From: Sphingobacteriales bacterium 46-32
GTDB taxonomy: Bacteria > Bacteroidota > Bacteroidia > Chitinophagales > Chitinophagaceae
DNA: 64,000 nucleotides
Reading direction: 5' to 3'
Assembly: GCA_001898485.1 (NCBI GenBank)
Contig: MKTY01000020.1
Coordinates: 62,001-126,000, forward strand
Shown: piece by piece, positions 24,768 through 34,369 of the stretch
How positions within the stretch are numbered: position 1 is the first letter of the stretch
Layout: every line of letters starts with the position of its first letter
Made by a program: the position numbers and the translations under genes
The notes under the pieces: model-generated
The model's input: only the letters and a program-made list of their open reading frames with translations
Database searches by the model: none
What the model was told of the DNA's origin: nothing

Positions 24768-27700
24768 TTATGCCAGTGCCGGACTAACTTCTGTAACAGG
24801 CCTTTTACGGCTCACCCGTTCGTGTAATGCCTGGAAGATGATAAACAAAACAGGTATAACGAAGAGACCAAAGACAACACCAGTGAGCATGCCTCCCAAT
24901 GCACCTGTACCAATAGAGCGGTTACCAAGTGCGGAACCACCGCTCGCCCACGTGAGCGGCAACAGGCCCACAATGAACGCGAAGGAGGTCATCAGGATTG
25001 GTCTGAGCCTTAACTTGGCCGCTTCTATTGCCGATGCTGTCAGCGATTTGCCGGCCCTTCTTCTTTGCACCGCATATTCAATGATGAGGATAGCATTTTT
25101 AGCCAGTAGCCCTACCAGCATGATCAGGCCTACCTGTACATAGATATTATTATCAATACCGGTGAGGTTGATGAATGCAAATACACCGAATATGCCTGTG
25201 GGTACAGAAAGTATCACCGCCAGCGGCAGGATATAACTTTCATACTGCGCTGCCAGCAGAAAGTATACAAATACCAGGCTCAGCAAAAAGATCACACTCG
25301 TTTCGGTACTCGATCCCGTTTCTTCACGTGTCATACCTGACCATTCGTAAGAGTATCCGCGGGGCAGGTAACTGGCCGCTACTTCCTGAATGGCTTTGAT
25401 GGCATCGCCGGAACTATAACCCGGCTTAGGCATCCCATTAATAGTAACGGCATTGAACAGATTGTTGCGGTTTACGATCTCAGGTCCATACACCCGCTTC
25501 AGTGAAACTACAGAACTGGCGGGCACCATTTCACCCTTATCATTTTTCACATACACCGCATTGAGCGATGACTCCTCTGACCGGTAAGGCACATCGGCCT
25601 GCACGATCACCCGGTAAAACTTACCAAAGCGGTTGAAGTCAGAAGCAAAGCTGCTGCCATAATATACCTGCAGGGTCTGCATCAGCTCATTCACAGATAT
25701 GCCCAGCTGTTTGGCCTTTTCTTCGTTTACATCAAGCATATACTGCGGGTTACCAGTATTGAAGGTGGTAAAGGCATAGGCTATTTCGGGTCGCTTCATC
25801 AGCTCACCAATAAAGCCATAAGCCGTATTTGCCATCTTATCGAGCGGACCTCCGGTGCGGTCCTGCATGATAAATTCAAAGCCGCTGGTATTACCAAATC
25901 CCTGTACGGTGGGAAATACAAAGAGGAATACGCTGGCATCTTTAACGGCTGCAAATTTTTCATTGATCTGCGCCATCACTCCATCAATACTTTTCACTGC
26001 ACCCCGTTTTTCCTGGGGCTTCATCCGGATAAAGCCCACACCGTAAGCCGAGCTGTTGGCATTGGCTACAATATTGAGACCTGCCACCGCGCCACGACGT
26101 TCCACGGCCTCCACAGTTGTAAGAATGCTATCAAATCTTGCCATCACTTTTTCAGTTCGATCAAGCGAAGCACCCGGAGGCAGGTTTAATGAATAAATAA
26201 TAAAGCCCTGATCTTCGGTAGGAATAAATCCCGTTGGCGTTTTACGCATCAGGAAGATGGTTGCAACGGATACTGCTACCAGCCCTCCTATGGCTACCCA
26301 CTTGCGACGGAAAAGAAACTGCAGACTTTGCCGGTATTTATTGGTCGTGGCATTAAAGCCGGCATTAAATGCTTTAAAGAAACGTTTTCCAAAGCCCTGT
26401 TTCTTTTTCTGTCCTTCGGCAGTATGCTCTTCGTCATGTGTATTACGAAGGAATAAGGCAGAGAGAGCGGGACTCAGCGTCAGCGCATTCAAAGCCGAGA
26501 TCAGGATCGCAATACCGAGCGTAAAGGCAAATTGTTTGTAAAACACTCCGGCGGGCCCCTGCATGAAGCCTACAGGCACAAATACAGCCGTCATCACAAG
26601 AGTAATGGATATGATGGCTCCCGATATTTCATTCATCGATTGTATAGTAGCCTGCCGCGCGTTTAACCTGGTGCGTTCCATTTTCGAATGCACGGCTTCC
26701 ACCACCACTATAGCATCATCTACTACAATACCGATTGCCAGCACAAGTGCAAAAAGGGTAAGCAGGTTGATGGTAAAACCAAACAACTGCATGAAGAAAA
26801 ATGTACCCAGTATCGCCACCGGCACTGCAATAGCCGGTATAAGTGTAGAGCGAAAGTCCTGCAGGAAAATAAATACTACAATAAACACGAGTATAAATGC
26901 TTCCACCAGCGTATGCAATACCTGGCTGATAGAGGAGTCTAAAAATTCTTTGGCATTATACATATTGAAATACTCAACGCCGGCCGGGAACGAAGTAGCA
27001 GCTTTCTTCAGCACCTCATCAACCGAAGTCAGGATATCGTTAGCATTGGATCCTGCTGTTTGGAAAATAGCAATACCAATGCCGGGATAACCGAGAATCC
27101 TTGTATTGGCACTATAGGAAAATGAACCAAACTCCACACGGGCTACATCGCGCAGGCGTATTACCCCACCATCGGGCGCCGTTTGCAAAATGATATTTTC
27201 ATAATCTTCGTTTTTCGACAGTTTACCTTTGTATTTCAGGATATATTCAAATGAAGCGGCACTGCTTTGTCCGAAACGTCCGGGAGCTGCTTCTATATTC
27301 TGCTCCTGGATCGATTTGAGCACATCCTGCACCGAAAGATTATAGGCTGTGAGGCGATCGGGTTTCAGCCACACACGCATGGAGTAATCCTTGGCGCCAA
27401 AGACCTGGGCCTGCCCCACTCCAGATACACGTTGTATCTCCGGAATGATATTGATCTTGGCATAGTTCTGTAAAAAGGTCTCATCATACGCACTGTCTTT
27501 GCTGTAGATCAGCGGCACCATGATCATGCTGTTCTGTTGCTTTTGCGTGGATATACCTGCCTGCACCACTTCCTGGGGTACCTGGCTGGTGGCTTTCGAT
27601 ACACGGTTCTGCACATTCACGGCAGCCAGGTCGGGATTGGTGCCCAGTTTGAAGTATACATTGATAGCAAGTGTGCCATCGTTGCTGGCCGTAGAAGTCA

Positions 27701-27932
27701 TATAGGTCATATCTTCCACACCATTGATAGCTTCCTCCAGCGGAGTGGCTACAGCACGGGCTACTACTTCGGCATTTGCACCCGGGTAGGTTGCCGTCAC
27801 CTGCACCGTAGGCGGTGCAATGTCCGGAAACAATGTTACCGGCAGGGTGTACAGTGACAAAATTCCTAACAGCGCCAGCAGTATCGACACAACTGTCGAA
27901 AGAACGGGCCGTTCTATAAATCGTTTAAACAT
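24768..27932 (-). CDS. RND efflux pump inner-membrane permease (AcrB/HAE1 family)
   Basis: 1054 residues from the ATG at 27932 (MFKRFIERPVLSTVVSIL); the upstream ATG at 27980 adds an unlikely extension. Hydrophobic segments occur at both ends of two repeats. The proton-relay pair is in GIVVDDAIVVVEAV (TM4), and FTLGIAILISALNALTLSPAL and GLLAKNAILIIEYA are family signatures. Periplasmic porter loops PAVQVTATYPGA-like and QVFGAKDYSMRVWL are intact. A drug/proton antiporter, probably of the hydrophobe/amphiphile class. Substrate unknown. Confidence 0.95.
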   Translation of the reverse strand: MFKRFIERPVLSTVVSILLALLGILSLYTLPVTLFPDIAPPTVQVTATYPGANAEVVARAVATPLEEAINGVEDMTYMTSTASNDGTLAINVYFKLGTNPDLAAVNVQNRVSKATSQVPQEVVQAGISTQKQQNSMIMVPLIYSKDSAYDETFLQNYAKINIIPEIQRVSGVGQAQVFGAKDYSMRVWLKPDRLTAYNLSVQDVLKSIQEQNIEAAPGRFGQSSAASFEYILKYKGKLSKNEDYENIILQTAPDGGVIRLRDVARVEFGSFSYSANTRILGYPGIGIAIFQTAGSNANDILTSVDEVLKKAATSFPAGVEYFNMYNAKEFLDSSISQVLHTLVEAFILVFIVVFIFLQDFRSTLIPAIAVPVAILGTFFFMQLFGFTINLLTLFALVLAIGIVVDDAIVVVEAVHSKMERTRLNARQATIQSMNEISGAIISITLVMTAVFVPVGFMQGPAGVFYKQFAFTLGIAILISALNALTLSPALSALFLRNTHDEEHTAEGQKKKQGFGKRFFKAFNAGFNATTNKYRQSLQFLFRRKWVAIGGLVAVSVATIFLMRKTPTGFIPTEDQGFIIYSLNLPPGASLDRTEKVMARFDSILTTVEAVERRGAVAGLNIVANANSSAYGVGFIRMKPQEKRGAVKSIDGVMAQINEKFAAVKDASVFLFVFPTVQGFGNTSGFEFIMQDRTGGPLDKMANTAYGFIGELMKRPEIAYAFTTFNTGNPQYMLDVNEEKAKQLGISVNELMQTLQVYYGSSFASDFNRFGKFYRVIVQADVPYRSEESSLNAVYVKNDKGEMVPASSVVSLKRVYGPEIVNRNNLFNAVTINGMPKPGYSSGDAIKAIQEVAASYLPRGYSYEWSGMTREETGSSTETSVIFLLSLVFVYFLLAAQYESYILPLAVILSVPTGIFGVFAFINLTGIDNNIYVQVGLIMLVGLLAKNAILIIEYAVQRRRAGKSLTASAIEAAKLRLRPILMTSFAFIVGLLPLTWASGGSALGNRSIGTGALGGMLTGVVFGLFVIPVLFIIFQALHERVSRKRPVTEVSPALA

Positions 27933-28021
27933 CTTGGTAATTAACTGGTAAAGAGAATGAGTTGGTAAGTAGACCTGCATAAAACAGAGCTACCACTGCT
28001 ATAAAGCGAAAAAAGATTTGT

Positions 28022-29227
28022 TTATAAGGGCCTTGATCTGATAATGCTGTCGAGCGATACAGGTTGCGGTTCAATAAATGCCCCATCTCTCAGGCGGTCA
28101 AATCCCGCATATACAATCCGCTGATTGGCCTGCAGCCCATTTTGCACCAGATAATAACTTGTTGTCTTACCTGATATCTGCAGCGGCACACTCACCACTT
28201 TATTACTATCAGCCACTGCAAAGACGAATACTTTATCCTGCAGTTCGTAGGTGCTTTCCTGCGGAATCATCAGGGCATTTTCCATGGCATGAGGTACACG
28301 GATACGACCTGTGTTGCCGGAGCGCAACAGACCCTCTTTGTTGTCGAATGCGGCACGGAAACTAATGGTACCACTGTTGTTATTAAACTGGCCTGTTACT
28401 GTTTCTACTTTTCCTTTGACCGGATATACACTTTCATCGGCCATTACCAGCTCTACCGCCGGAAACTGTTTTAGTTTTTCCTCAACGGTTTTGCCGGCAA
28501 ACTGCTGGGTGAAGGCGAGAAAATCTTTTTCACTAAAAGAAAAATAAGCATACACCTCGCGCACAGAAGATACTACGGTGAGGGCTGTTGGATTGCTGAG
28601 ACCAACCAGGCTGCCGGTACGGAAAGGAATGCGTCCCACGTAACCTTCTACGGGCGCGTAGACTGTAGTATAGCCCAGGTTAATAGATGCGGTTTGTACC
28701 AGTGCTTCTGCCTGTGCTACCTGCGCAGCAGCTGCATCATAAGCTGCTTTGGCCGATTTTAGTTGAATATCAGATACCACATTGTTTTGTACCAGCGGAG
28801 TGAGCTTCGATACATTGATCTCTGCATTGGCCAGGTTGGCCTTTGCTGTAGCCAGTGTGGCGCGTGCCGTATTCAATTGCTCCTGGTAAGGGCGTGCATT
28901 GATCTTAAAAAGGGGCTGGCCTTTTTTCACATAAGCACCCTCATCTACCAGTATCTGATCGAGGTAGCCATCTACCTGTGGACGAATCTCAATGTCCTGG
29001 CTTCCCTCCAGGGAGGCATTGAACTCGCGGTAGGTTGTTGCCGGCGACACCTGAAGTGTTACAACAGGCAGAGCCGGAGGTGCAGGAGCCTGCATGCTGG
29101 GTGCACCGGCAGACGAATTGCAACCATTCAGCGCAGCAATTACTATAAGAATCCAGATAAACAGAAATAAATACCATGCCTGTACTAATACAGACTTGCG
29201 GGTTTGGTTGTTGACGGGTTGTTGCAT
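28022..29227 (-). CDS. RND efflux periplasmic adaptor (membrane-fusion protein)
   Basis: 401 residues. The N-terminal membrane segment at 18-36 ends in LNGC, a possible lipobox. Then come the lipoyl half-motif (REFNASLEGSQDIEIRPQVDGYLDQILVDEGAYVKKGQPLFKI), a helical hairpin (LATAKANLANAEINVSKLTP) and the second half (YAPVEGYVGRIPF), followed by the beta-barrel domain. It links the pump to the outer-membrane duct. First structural gene of the operon; an operator-like palindrome lies 127 bases upstream of its ATG. Confidence 0.93.
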   Translation of the reverse strand: MQQPVNNQTRKSVLVQAWYLFLFIWILIVIAALNGCNSSAGAPSMQAPAPPALPVVTLQVSPATTYREFNASLEGSQDIEIRPQVDGYLDQILVDEGAYVKKGQPLFKINARPYQEQLNTARATLATAKANLANAEINVSKLTPLVQNNVVSDIQLKSAKAAYDAAAAQVAQAEALVQTASINLGYTTVYAPVEGYVGRIPFRTGSLVGLSNPTALTVVSSVREVYAYFSFSEKDFLAFTQQFAGKTVEEKLKQFPAVELVMADESVYPVKGKVETVTGQFNNNSGTISFRAAFDNKEGLLRSGNTGRIRVPHAMENALMIPQESTYELQDKVFVFAVADSNKVVSVPLQISGKTTSYYLVQNGLQANQRIVYAGFDRLRDGAFIEPQPVSLDSIIRSRPL

Positions 29228-29353
29228 AACACAGTTATTAAGGACAGTGAGGACACTCTCCAGTTACGAATGATTGAATAAAAATTTGTGGGCTGCACCC
29301 GTGGGTGGGCGGCTGCAGTTGGGCGGCAATCGGCTATAACAGTACTACATTTC

Positions 29354-29366
29354 CTAACAGCGTTAA
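29354..29366. promoter_or_regulatory. TetR operator candidate in front of the RND operon
   Basis: CTAACAGCGTTAA is a 13-bp near-palindrome (one mismatch in the arms). It matches the perfect palindrome CTAACACCGTTAG at 30016-30028 before the tetR gene. On the minus strand both are followed by GG(A/T)AA, so the shared block is TAACG(G/C)TGTTAGG. Confidence 0.7.
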
Positions 29367-29377
29367 CTAATCAGGGC

Positions 29378-29398
29378 AAAAAAAAGAGCCTTAGCCCT
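29378..29398 (-). terminator. Weak intrinsic terminator after tetR
   Basis: AGGGC-TAAG-GCTCT (29398-29385) forms a five-pair hairpin with one G-T pair. It overlaps the tetR stop codon and is followed by eight T residues on the minus strand. It would separate tetR from the pump operon. Confidence 0.55.
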
Positions 29399-29999
29399 TT
29401 AGATTTTTAATAAATCCTTCCATGGCATCATCGAGTACCAGTTTATTGAGTTCATCGGCCACTTCGGGAGTATTTGCAGTCATTTTTATTGATATTAATC
29501 CATGTATCACAGACCAGAACGTGTGGTACTTGAGACAACTATTGATCGGTTTATTATTCTTGTTTTCTTCCAGCAATCGGGTGATAGGCTCCATTACCAG
29601 TTCACGAAAAGTGATGGATTCGGGCAGGCATTTATTCATTTCACAACAGGCTATGCCCAGACCAAACATCAACTGGTAATATTCTTTATTCCGAAAGGCA
29701 AAATTCCAGTAAGCATCTGCCATTGCTGTGATCTGTTTGCCGGGGTCATCTGTACTACGCTTGGCGTCGCACATTTTTCTTGCCAGCAGGTCAAAACCCT
29801 GTTTTCCGAACTCCAGCAGGATAGCTTCTTTATTGGCAAAGTGATCATAGATGACCGGCACACTGTATTCAATCGCATCGGCTATTTTACGGATAGAAAG
29901 AGATTGCCATCCTTCTTCACGGACGATTTTCCAGGCGGTATCCAGTATACTGGATCTCACCTCATCCTTTTGTCTCAGACGTCTTTCGGCGATTCCCAT
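29391..29999 (-). CDS. TetR/AcrR family repressor of the RND operon
   Basis: 202 residues. The N-terminal DNA-binding domain reads SSILDTAWKIVREEGWQSLSIRKIADAIEYSVPVIYDHFANKEAILLEF (classic TetR helix-turn-helix). The C-terminal ligand domain is of the TetR_C_33/WHG type (YWNFAFRNKEYYQLMFG). It sits directly upstream of the adaptor gene on the same strand and almost certainly represses both itself and the pump, since the same palindrome occurs before each. Confidence 0.93.
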   Translation of the reverse strand: MGIAERRLRQKDEVRSSILDTAWKIVREEGWQSLSIRKIADAIEYSVPVIYDHFANKEAILLEFGKQGFDLLARKMCDAKRSTDDPGKQITAMADAYWNFAFRNKEYYQLMFGLGIACCEMNKCLPESITFRELVMEPITRLLEENKNNKPINSCLKYHTFWSVIHGLISIKMTANTPEVADELNKLVLDDAMEGFIKNLKG

Positions 30000-30015
30000 A
30001 TCTCATATATTTTAC

Positions 30016-30028
30016 CTAACACCGTTAG
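30016..30028. promoter_or_regulatory. TetR operator candidate in front of tetR
   Basis: CTAACACCGTTAG is a perfect 5-3-5 palindrome, 17 bases upstream of the tetR ATG. It matches the site before the pump operon at 29354-29366 in 11 of 13 positions. Confidence 0.7.
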
Positions 30029-30177
30029 CAAAGTTAAAGGCGTTTTTAAATTTCAGACAAATATTTTTTAAAAAAAATGGATGGCGCGTAGTTAACATGA
30101 CTCTAATGTAATGAATTTTAATCTATTAGAATCCGAAAAAAACTGGTAAAAAGTGGAGTTATGAGAAAGGGTGCTCT

Positions 30178-31038
30178 TTATTCGGCCATCAGATAGATGG
30201 CTATTGCAGCCAGCAATAAACCTACCATAGTTATGGGATGCGGCACCACGCTATAGAGAATGAGTGAAATTATAATGGTAATGACGGGTGCGAGTGCGGT
30301 AACCGGTACAACGATGATGGCCTTACCATACCGTAATGCATATACCAGTGTGAGGGCGCCGATGGCATTGAGAAGCTGGATACCGGCAGCCAGCCAGGGA
30401 CCATTCAGTCCGCGGTTGACAGGTTGAGAGAAATCGGTCATAAACCAGGCCACCGGTATCAGCAGCAGTCCTGTTATAGTCATATAAAAGAAGATACTCT
30501 CTGCCTGCATGCTGTTGTTGGCACTTTTCATAAAATAGGCCTGCACCCCCCAGCAGAAAAAAACTATTATCGCCAGCAACAACCACCAGTACCCCCTGGA
30601 TTGTGCGCCGGTAGGTGTTGTATACGACAGCAGCACCATAGCTACCAGAGCAATAGCTATACCCCAGGCTCCACGCCGGCTGGCTCGTTCGCGCAGCAGC
30701 AGCATGGAAAGAAATATCGTTACTACCGGGTATAGCGAAATAACGGGAAACACGATGTAGGCCGGGCCTTCGCGTAACGCCTGAAAAAGAATGAGCTGTC
30801 CTCCCGCACCAGTGAAGCCGATCACGCTGCCGAGGAAGATGGATCGCGGGTCGCGATCCAGTTGCCAGTTGACCAGGGCCAGCGCCACGAGTGCACAGGG
30901 AATCATGGTAAGCGCCCACACCACATAGCCAAGTGTGGCAGGAAATCCATTTTTCTCCGGAAGTTCTATAAATGCTCCCCAAATACCCCAGCTAAGGGTG
31001 GTGATCAGTGCAAAAAGTTGCCAGGGCCTTTTATTCAA
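30178..31038 (-). CDS. DMT superfamily (EamA-type) permease
   Basis: 286 residues with about ten hydrophobic helices in two five-helix repeats (WGIWGAFIELPEKNGFP early; GKAIIVVPVTALAPVITIIISLI in repeat two). Likely an inner-membrane importer of a sugar or related compound, judging by its place 23 bases after the DeoR-type regulator and divergent from galactosamine catabolic genes. EamA proteins can also be exporters, so direction and substrate are inferred. Confidence 0.85.
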   Translation of the reverse strand: MNKRPWQLFALITTLSWGIWGAFIELPEKNGFPATLGYVVWALTMIPCALVALALVNWQLDRDPRSIFLGSVIGFTGAGGQLILFQALREGPAYIVFPVISLYPVVTIFLSMLLLRERASRRGAWGIAIALVAMVLLSYTTPTGAQSRGYWWLLLAIIVFFCWGVQAYFMKSANNSMQAESIFFYMTITGLLLIPVAWFMTDFSQPVNRGLNGPWLAAGIQLLNAIGALTLVYALRYGKAIIVVPVTALAPVITIIISLILYSVVPHPITMVGLLLAAIAIYLMAE

Positions 31039-31061
31039 GTTGGTTGCGATTTAGCAATGCG

Positions 31062-31841
31062 CTACACGATGATCACCTTTACGCCCGCATTTTCCAGTTT
31101 CTTCCGGTCTTCTACCGGTATACCGGCATCTGTCACCACTACATCTACCTCCGTCACGGGAGCAATAAAGGCAAAGCTTCGCTTATGAAACTTGCTGCTG
31201 TCGGCCACTACCACCACCTGTTTGGCAATCTCAATCATTACCCGGTTCAGATGCGCCTCCTCCACATTGGGGGTCGACATGCCATGCGTTGTATTAAATC
31301 CGTCAACCGCCAGAAACAGTTTATCGCAGAAGTAATTTTTAAAATTCTCTTCGGCAGCGCCGCCGACCAGCGAGAGCGAATTCTTGCGCAGAAATCCGCC
31401 GGGAATGATCACATTGGCTTTCTGGTGATCGGCCATCTGGTTGGCAATGTTCAGCGCGTTGGTGATGACGGTCAGGTTATTGACATTGATCAGGTTGCGC
31501 GCAATCTCCATGGTGGTGGTTCCTGAGTCGAGTATGATCGTATCACCATCTTCCACCAGGGCTGCCGCTGCCTTCCCAATCTTTTTCTTTTCCTCCAGGT
31601 GCTGCTTGTTTTTGTCTGACAGGTTGAAGTCAATTCCTACCCTGTCTACTTTAATAGCACCACCCCTGGCGCGAATCAGCATGTTTTTCTGCTCCAGCCT
31701 GATGAGGTCATTACGGATAGTCACCTCACTCACTTTCAACTCCTGCGAAAGCGAGGGTACGTCTACCTGCCCGTTTTTGTCCAACTTTTCAAGGATAAGG
31801 GCTCTGCGACTGACGGTCGAAACTTTGTCTGGATTTTTCAT
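31062..31841 (-). CDS. DeoR/GlpR family regulator (AgaR-like)
   Basis: 259 residues from the ATG at 31841; a TTG five codons upstream is also possible. The N-terminal DeoR helix-turn-helix (ILEKLDKNGQVDVPSLSQELKVSEVTIRNDLIRLEQKNML) is followed by a sugar-phosphate-sensing DeoRC domain (DTIILDSGTTTMEIARNL; VADSSKFHKRSFAFI). The family responds to phosphorylated sugars. Divergent from agaS, it should repress agaS and its own unit. An AATAAGA(n)TAAACAAAAT motif in the shared intergenic region, also found before the Gfo/Idh operon at 57.5 kb, is the likely operator. Confidence 0.9.
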   Translation of the reverse strand: MKNPDKVSTVSRRALILEKLDKNGQVDVPSLSQELKVSEVTIRNDLIRLEQKNMLIRARGGAIKVDRVGIDFNLSDKNKQHLEEKKKIGKAAAALVEDGDTIILDSGTTTMEIARNLINVNNLTVITNALNIANQMADHQKANVIIPGGFLRKNSLSLVGGAAEENFKNYFCDKLFLAVDGFNTTHGMSTPNVEEAHLNRVMIEIAKQVVVVADSSKFHKRSFAFIAPVTEVDVVVTDAGIPVEDRKKLENAGVKVIIV

Positions 31842-31987
31842 TTCCTGATGGTTCAAGGTTTAATGTTCTAAATACCGGTTTAGCCATATCGGAATACCCG
31901 GATTATGAGAACAATGGTAGCACTTTATAATGAAATGAAACAAGATCCATCCAAAATTCAAGACAAATATAAGCAAATACATGAAAA

Positions 31988-32078
31988 AATAAGAATAAAC
32001 AAAATTTTGGAAAAGGATTTACAATTATTATCTTTACAAAATAACGAAACGAAAGATATTTAATAAGATAAACAAAAT
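31988..32078 (+). promoter_or_regulatory. agaS promoter with two AgaR-type operator copies
   Basis: TTTG (32006-32009), 19 bases, then TATCTTTA (32029-32036) fits the Bacteroidota promoter consensus. AATAAGAATAAACAAAAT (31988-32005) lies just upstream, and AATAAGATAAACAAAAT (32062-32078) ends three bases before the ATG. The upstream motif and the -7 element recur at 57492-57541 with the same spacing (41 versus 42 bases). Confidence 0.75.
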
Positions 32079-32081
32079 AGT

Positions 32082-33287
32082 ATGACGACAGGAGAGGCCG
32101 TAGGAACAGCTGCAGGTATTATTTTGGGAGAACGAGCAGCCGTATGGGAAGAAAAAGGCGCCATTCATACCGCCCGCGAAATTGAACAACAGCCACAGCT
32201 CTGGCTCGAAACATATGTCCGCATTCGCAAACAGGCATCCGCCCTACGCGAATTTCTTAACAACAGCTTTCAGTACGAAGACCTGGAAATTATTCTAACC
32301 GGCGCCGGCAGCTCCGCTTTCATTGGCGAAATCCTGGCAGGACCTTTTCAGCAATATACCGGTCGTAAGACTTCGGCTTACGCCAGCACCCAACTGATCA
32401 CACACCCGCATCATTACTTTAGTAAGGAGCGACGTGTATTGCTCATATCCTTTGCCCGCTCGGGTAATAGCCCTGAAAGTGTGGCCGCAGTAGAAATGGC
32501 CAATCGTTATAGCCGCGAGGTCTTCCATCTTATTATTACCTGTAGTCCCAGCGGCAAACTCGCTGTCACCACGGGTCAGGCTCCCAATTACCTGTTTCTG
32601 TTACCAGAGCAGGCCAATGACCAGGCGCTTGCCATGACCAGCAGTTTTACCACCATGCTGCTGGCAGGCCTGCTCATTGCCCGTCTTGACCAACTCAGCA
32701 GTATAGAATCGCAGATACAATTGTTGAGTCAGTATGGCGAGCGGCTCATCCATCAGTATGCAGCCGAAATCGGAAAAGTTGCGGGAATGCAGTTTGACCG
32801 GGTAGTATTCCTTGGGTCAGGTCCTCTTTTTGGTACAGCCATGGAGTCGCATCTGAAAGTACAGGAACTCACCAATGGCAAAATCATCTGCAAATTCGAC
32901 TCCTTCCTGGGTTTCCGCCATGGCCCCAAAGTAGTGATATCGCCCGAAACCGTTGTGATTTACCTGCTTTCCAACAACCAGTATGTACGTCAGTATGAAC
33001 TGGACCTGGTTAGAGATGTAATGAGTGGCGAGCCGGGACTTTACCAAATCGAAATCTGTGAAAATGCCCGTACAAAGTCCGGCTATACAGAACTGTCTAT
33101 ACACCTTTCCGAAAACGATACACAGACACTCGATGAAGACCTTTTAGCTGTTTGCAGTGTAATACCCGCACAATTATTGGGCTTTTTTAAATCACTTGAA
33201 CTTACGCTTGAGCCGGATCAGCCTTCAGCCAATGGCGCTATCTCGCGCGTGGTACAGGGCGTAAATATTTATCCGCAACCGCATTGA
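32082..33287 (+). CDS. agaS: AgaS-type SIS-domain isomerase/deaminase (galactosamine-6-phosphate)
   Basis: 401 residues with two SIS sugar-phosphate domains: LTGAGSSAFIGE near 68, ISFARSGNSPESVAAVE near 127, then VFLGSGPLFGTAMESHLKVQE and FRHGPKVVISPETVV. Family members convert galactosamine-6-phosphate to tagatose-6-phosphate plus ammonia. Downstream PfkB and class II aldolase genes supply the next two steps. The symbol rests on family resemblance and context. Confidence 0.88.
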   Translation: MTTGEAVGTAAGIILGERAAVWEEKGAIHTAREIEQQPQLWLETYVRIRKQASALREFLNNSFQYEDLEIILTGAGSSAFIGEILAGPFQQYTGRKTSAYASTQLITHPHHYFSKERRVLLISFARSGNSPESVAAVEMANRYSREVFHLIITCSPSGKLAVTTGQAPNYLFLLPEQANDQALAMTSSFTTMLLAGLLIARLDQLSSIESQIQLLSQYGERLIHQYAAEIGKVAGMQFDRVVFLGSGPLFGTAMESHLKVQELTNGKIICKFDSFLGFRHGPKVVISPETVVIYLLSNNQYVRQYELDLVRDVMSGEPGLYQIEICENARTKSGYTELSIHLSENDTQTLDEDLLAVCSVIPAQLLGFFKSLELTLEPDQPSANGAISRVVQGVNIYPQPH

Positions 33288-33400
33288 TCTGAATGAACTG
33301 AAGTCATTAACTATTAAACCTGCCTTTTCTTCCATACGCCGCACAATATTGGCAAAATCCAAACACGACAATGCGTTAGCTTTAGCGCAAAACAGCAAGC

Positions 33401-34369
33401 ATGCCTGCAAACGAAAAAAAATATGATGTTGTAGTTGTTGGCGAACTCAATGTGGACCTGATCTTAAGCCAGCTACCGCAGCTGCCCGAAGCCGGCCGCG
33501 AAATCTTTGCCCGGCGCATGGATCTTACACTTGGCAGCTCGGCCGGAATCCTCGCAGCTAATCTCAGCCGCCTGGGCAACCGTGTCGTTTTCCTGGGAAA
33601 AATCGGTCAGGACGCATTCGGCCAGCTCGTGCTGGAGCATTTGGAAAATGCGGGGGTAGATACCCAGTACATTATCCGAGATCCGCTTATACCCACAGGA
33701 GCCAGTATTGGTTTGCAACACCGCGATGACCGGGCAATGGTCACCTATCCCGGTGCTATGGACCACCTGCAATTTGCCGAGCTGCCGCTCAACGTGCTGA
33801 AAGAAGCCCGACACCTGCATTTCTCTGCTTATTTCTTTCAGCCCCGTTTGCGCGATGATGTCAATCTGCTGTTTGCTACTGCTCAAAAGCTGGGATTAAC
33901 CACCTCATTTGACATGCAATCGGATCCGGCTGACCGCTGGGATTTTCCCTATGCAAACGTATTACAGCACGTGGATCTTTTTTTTCCAAATGAACTGGAA
34001 CTGACACGGGTTACTAAAATACCCGATGTTTCAGTAGCCATAGAACATATCCGTTCACATGTGGCTGTAATGGCAGTGAAACGGGGCAGCGAAGGATCGA
34101 TCACTATTCATGGCAGTCAAACAATTCATCACCCTGGTTATAAAAGTCCCGGCCTGGTAGATGCCATCGGCGCCGGCGACAGTTTTGATGCGGGTTTTAT
34201 CCACCAGTACCTGCGCAATGGCAGCCTGGAGGAATGCCAGAACCTGGCCAATATGACCGGCGCCTGGAGTACCACCGCTCCGGGAGGTACCACCGCATTT
34301 ACCGGATTAACAAATACAGTGCAATATGTACGCAATCAATTCCGACACGCCAGCGCGTCCCCTCCGTGA
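33401..34369 (+). CDS. PfkB family sugar kinase
   Basis: 322-residue ribokinase-fold kinase. The N-terminal signature is VVGELNVDL (12-20), GSSAGILAANLSRLG forms the lid/substrate region, and the C-terminal signature DAIGAGDSFDAGF has catalytic Asp260. In this context it most likely phosphorylates tagatose-6-phosphate to the 1,6-bisphosphate, as AgaZ/FruK-type kinases do. It could instead be the entry kinase for galactosamine, since no other kinase gene is present here. Its 3' end overlaps the aldolase gene by 44 bases. Confidence 0.88.
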   Translation: MPANEKKYDVVVVGELNVDLILSQLPQLPEAGREIFARRMDLTLGSSAGILAANLSRLGNRVVFLGKIGQDAFGQLVLEHLENAGVDTQYIIRDPLIPTGASIGLQHRDDRAMVTYPGAMDHLQFAELPLNVLKEARHLHFSAYFFQPRLRDDVNLLFATAQKLGLTTSFDMQSDPADRWDFPYANVLQHVDLFFPNELELTRVTKIPDVSVAIEHIRSHVAVMAVKRGSEGSITIHGSQTIHHPGYKSPGLVDAIGAGDSFDAGFIHQYLRNGSLEECQNLANMTGAWSTTAPGGTTAFTGLTNTVQYVRNQFRHASASPP

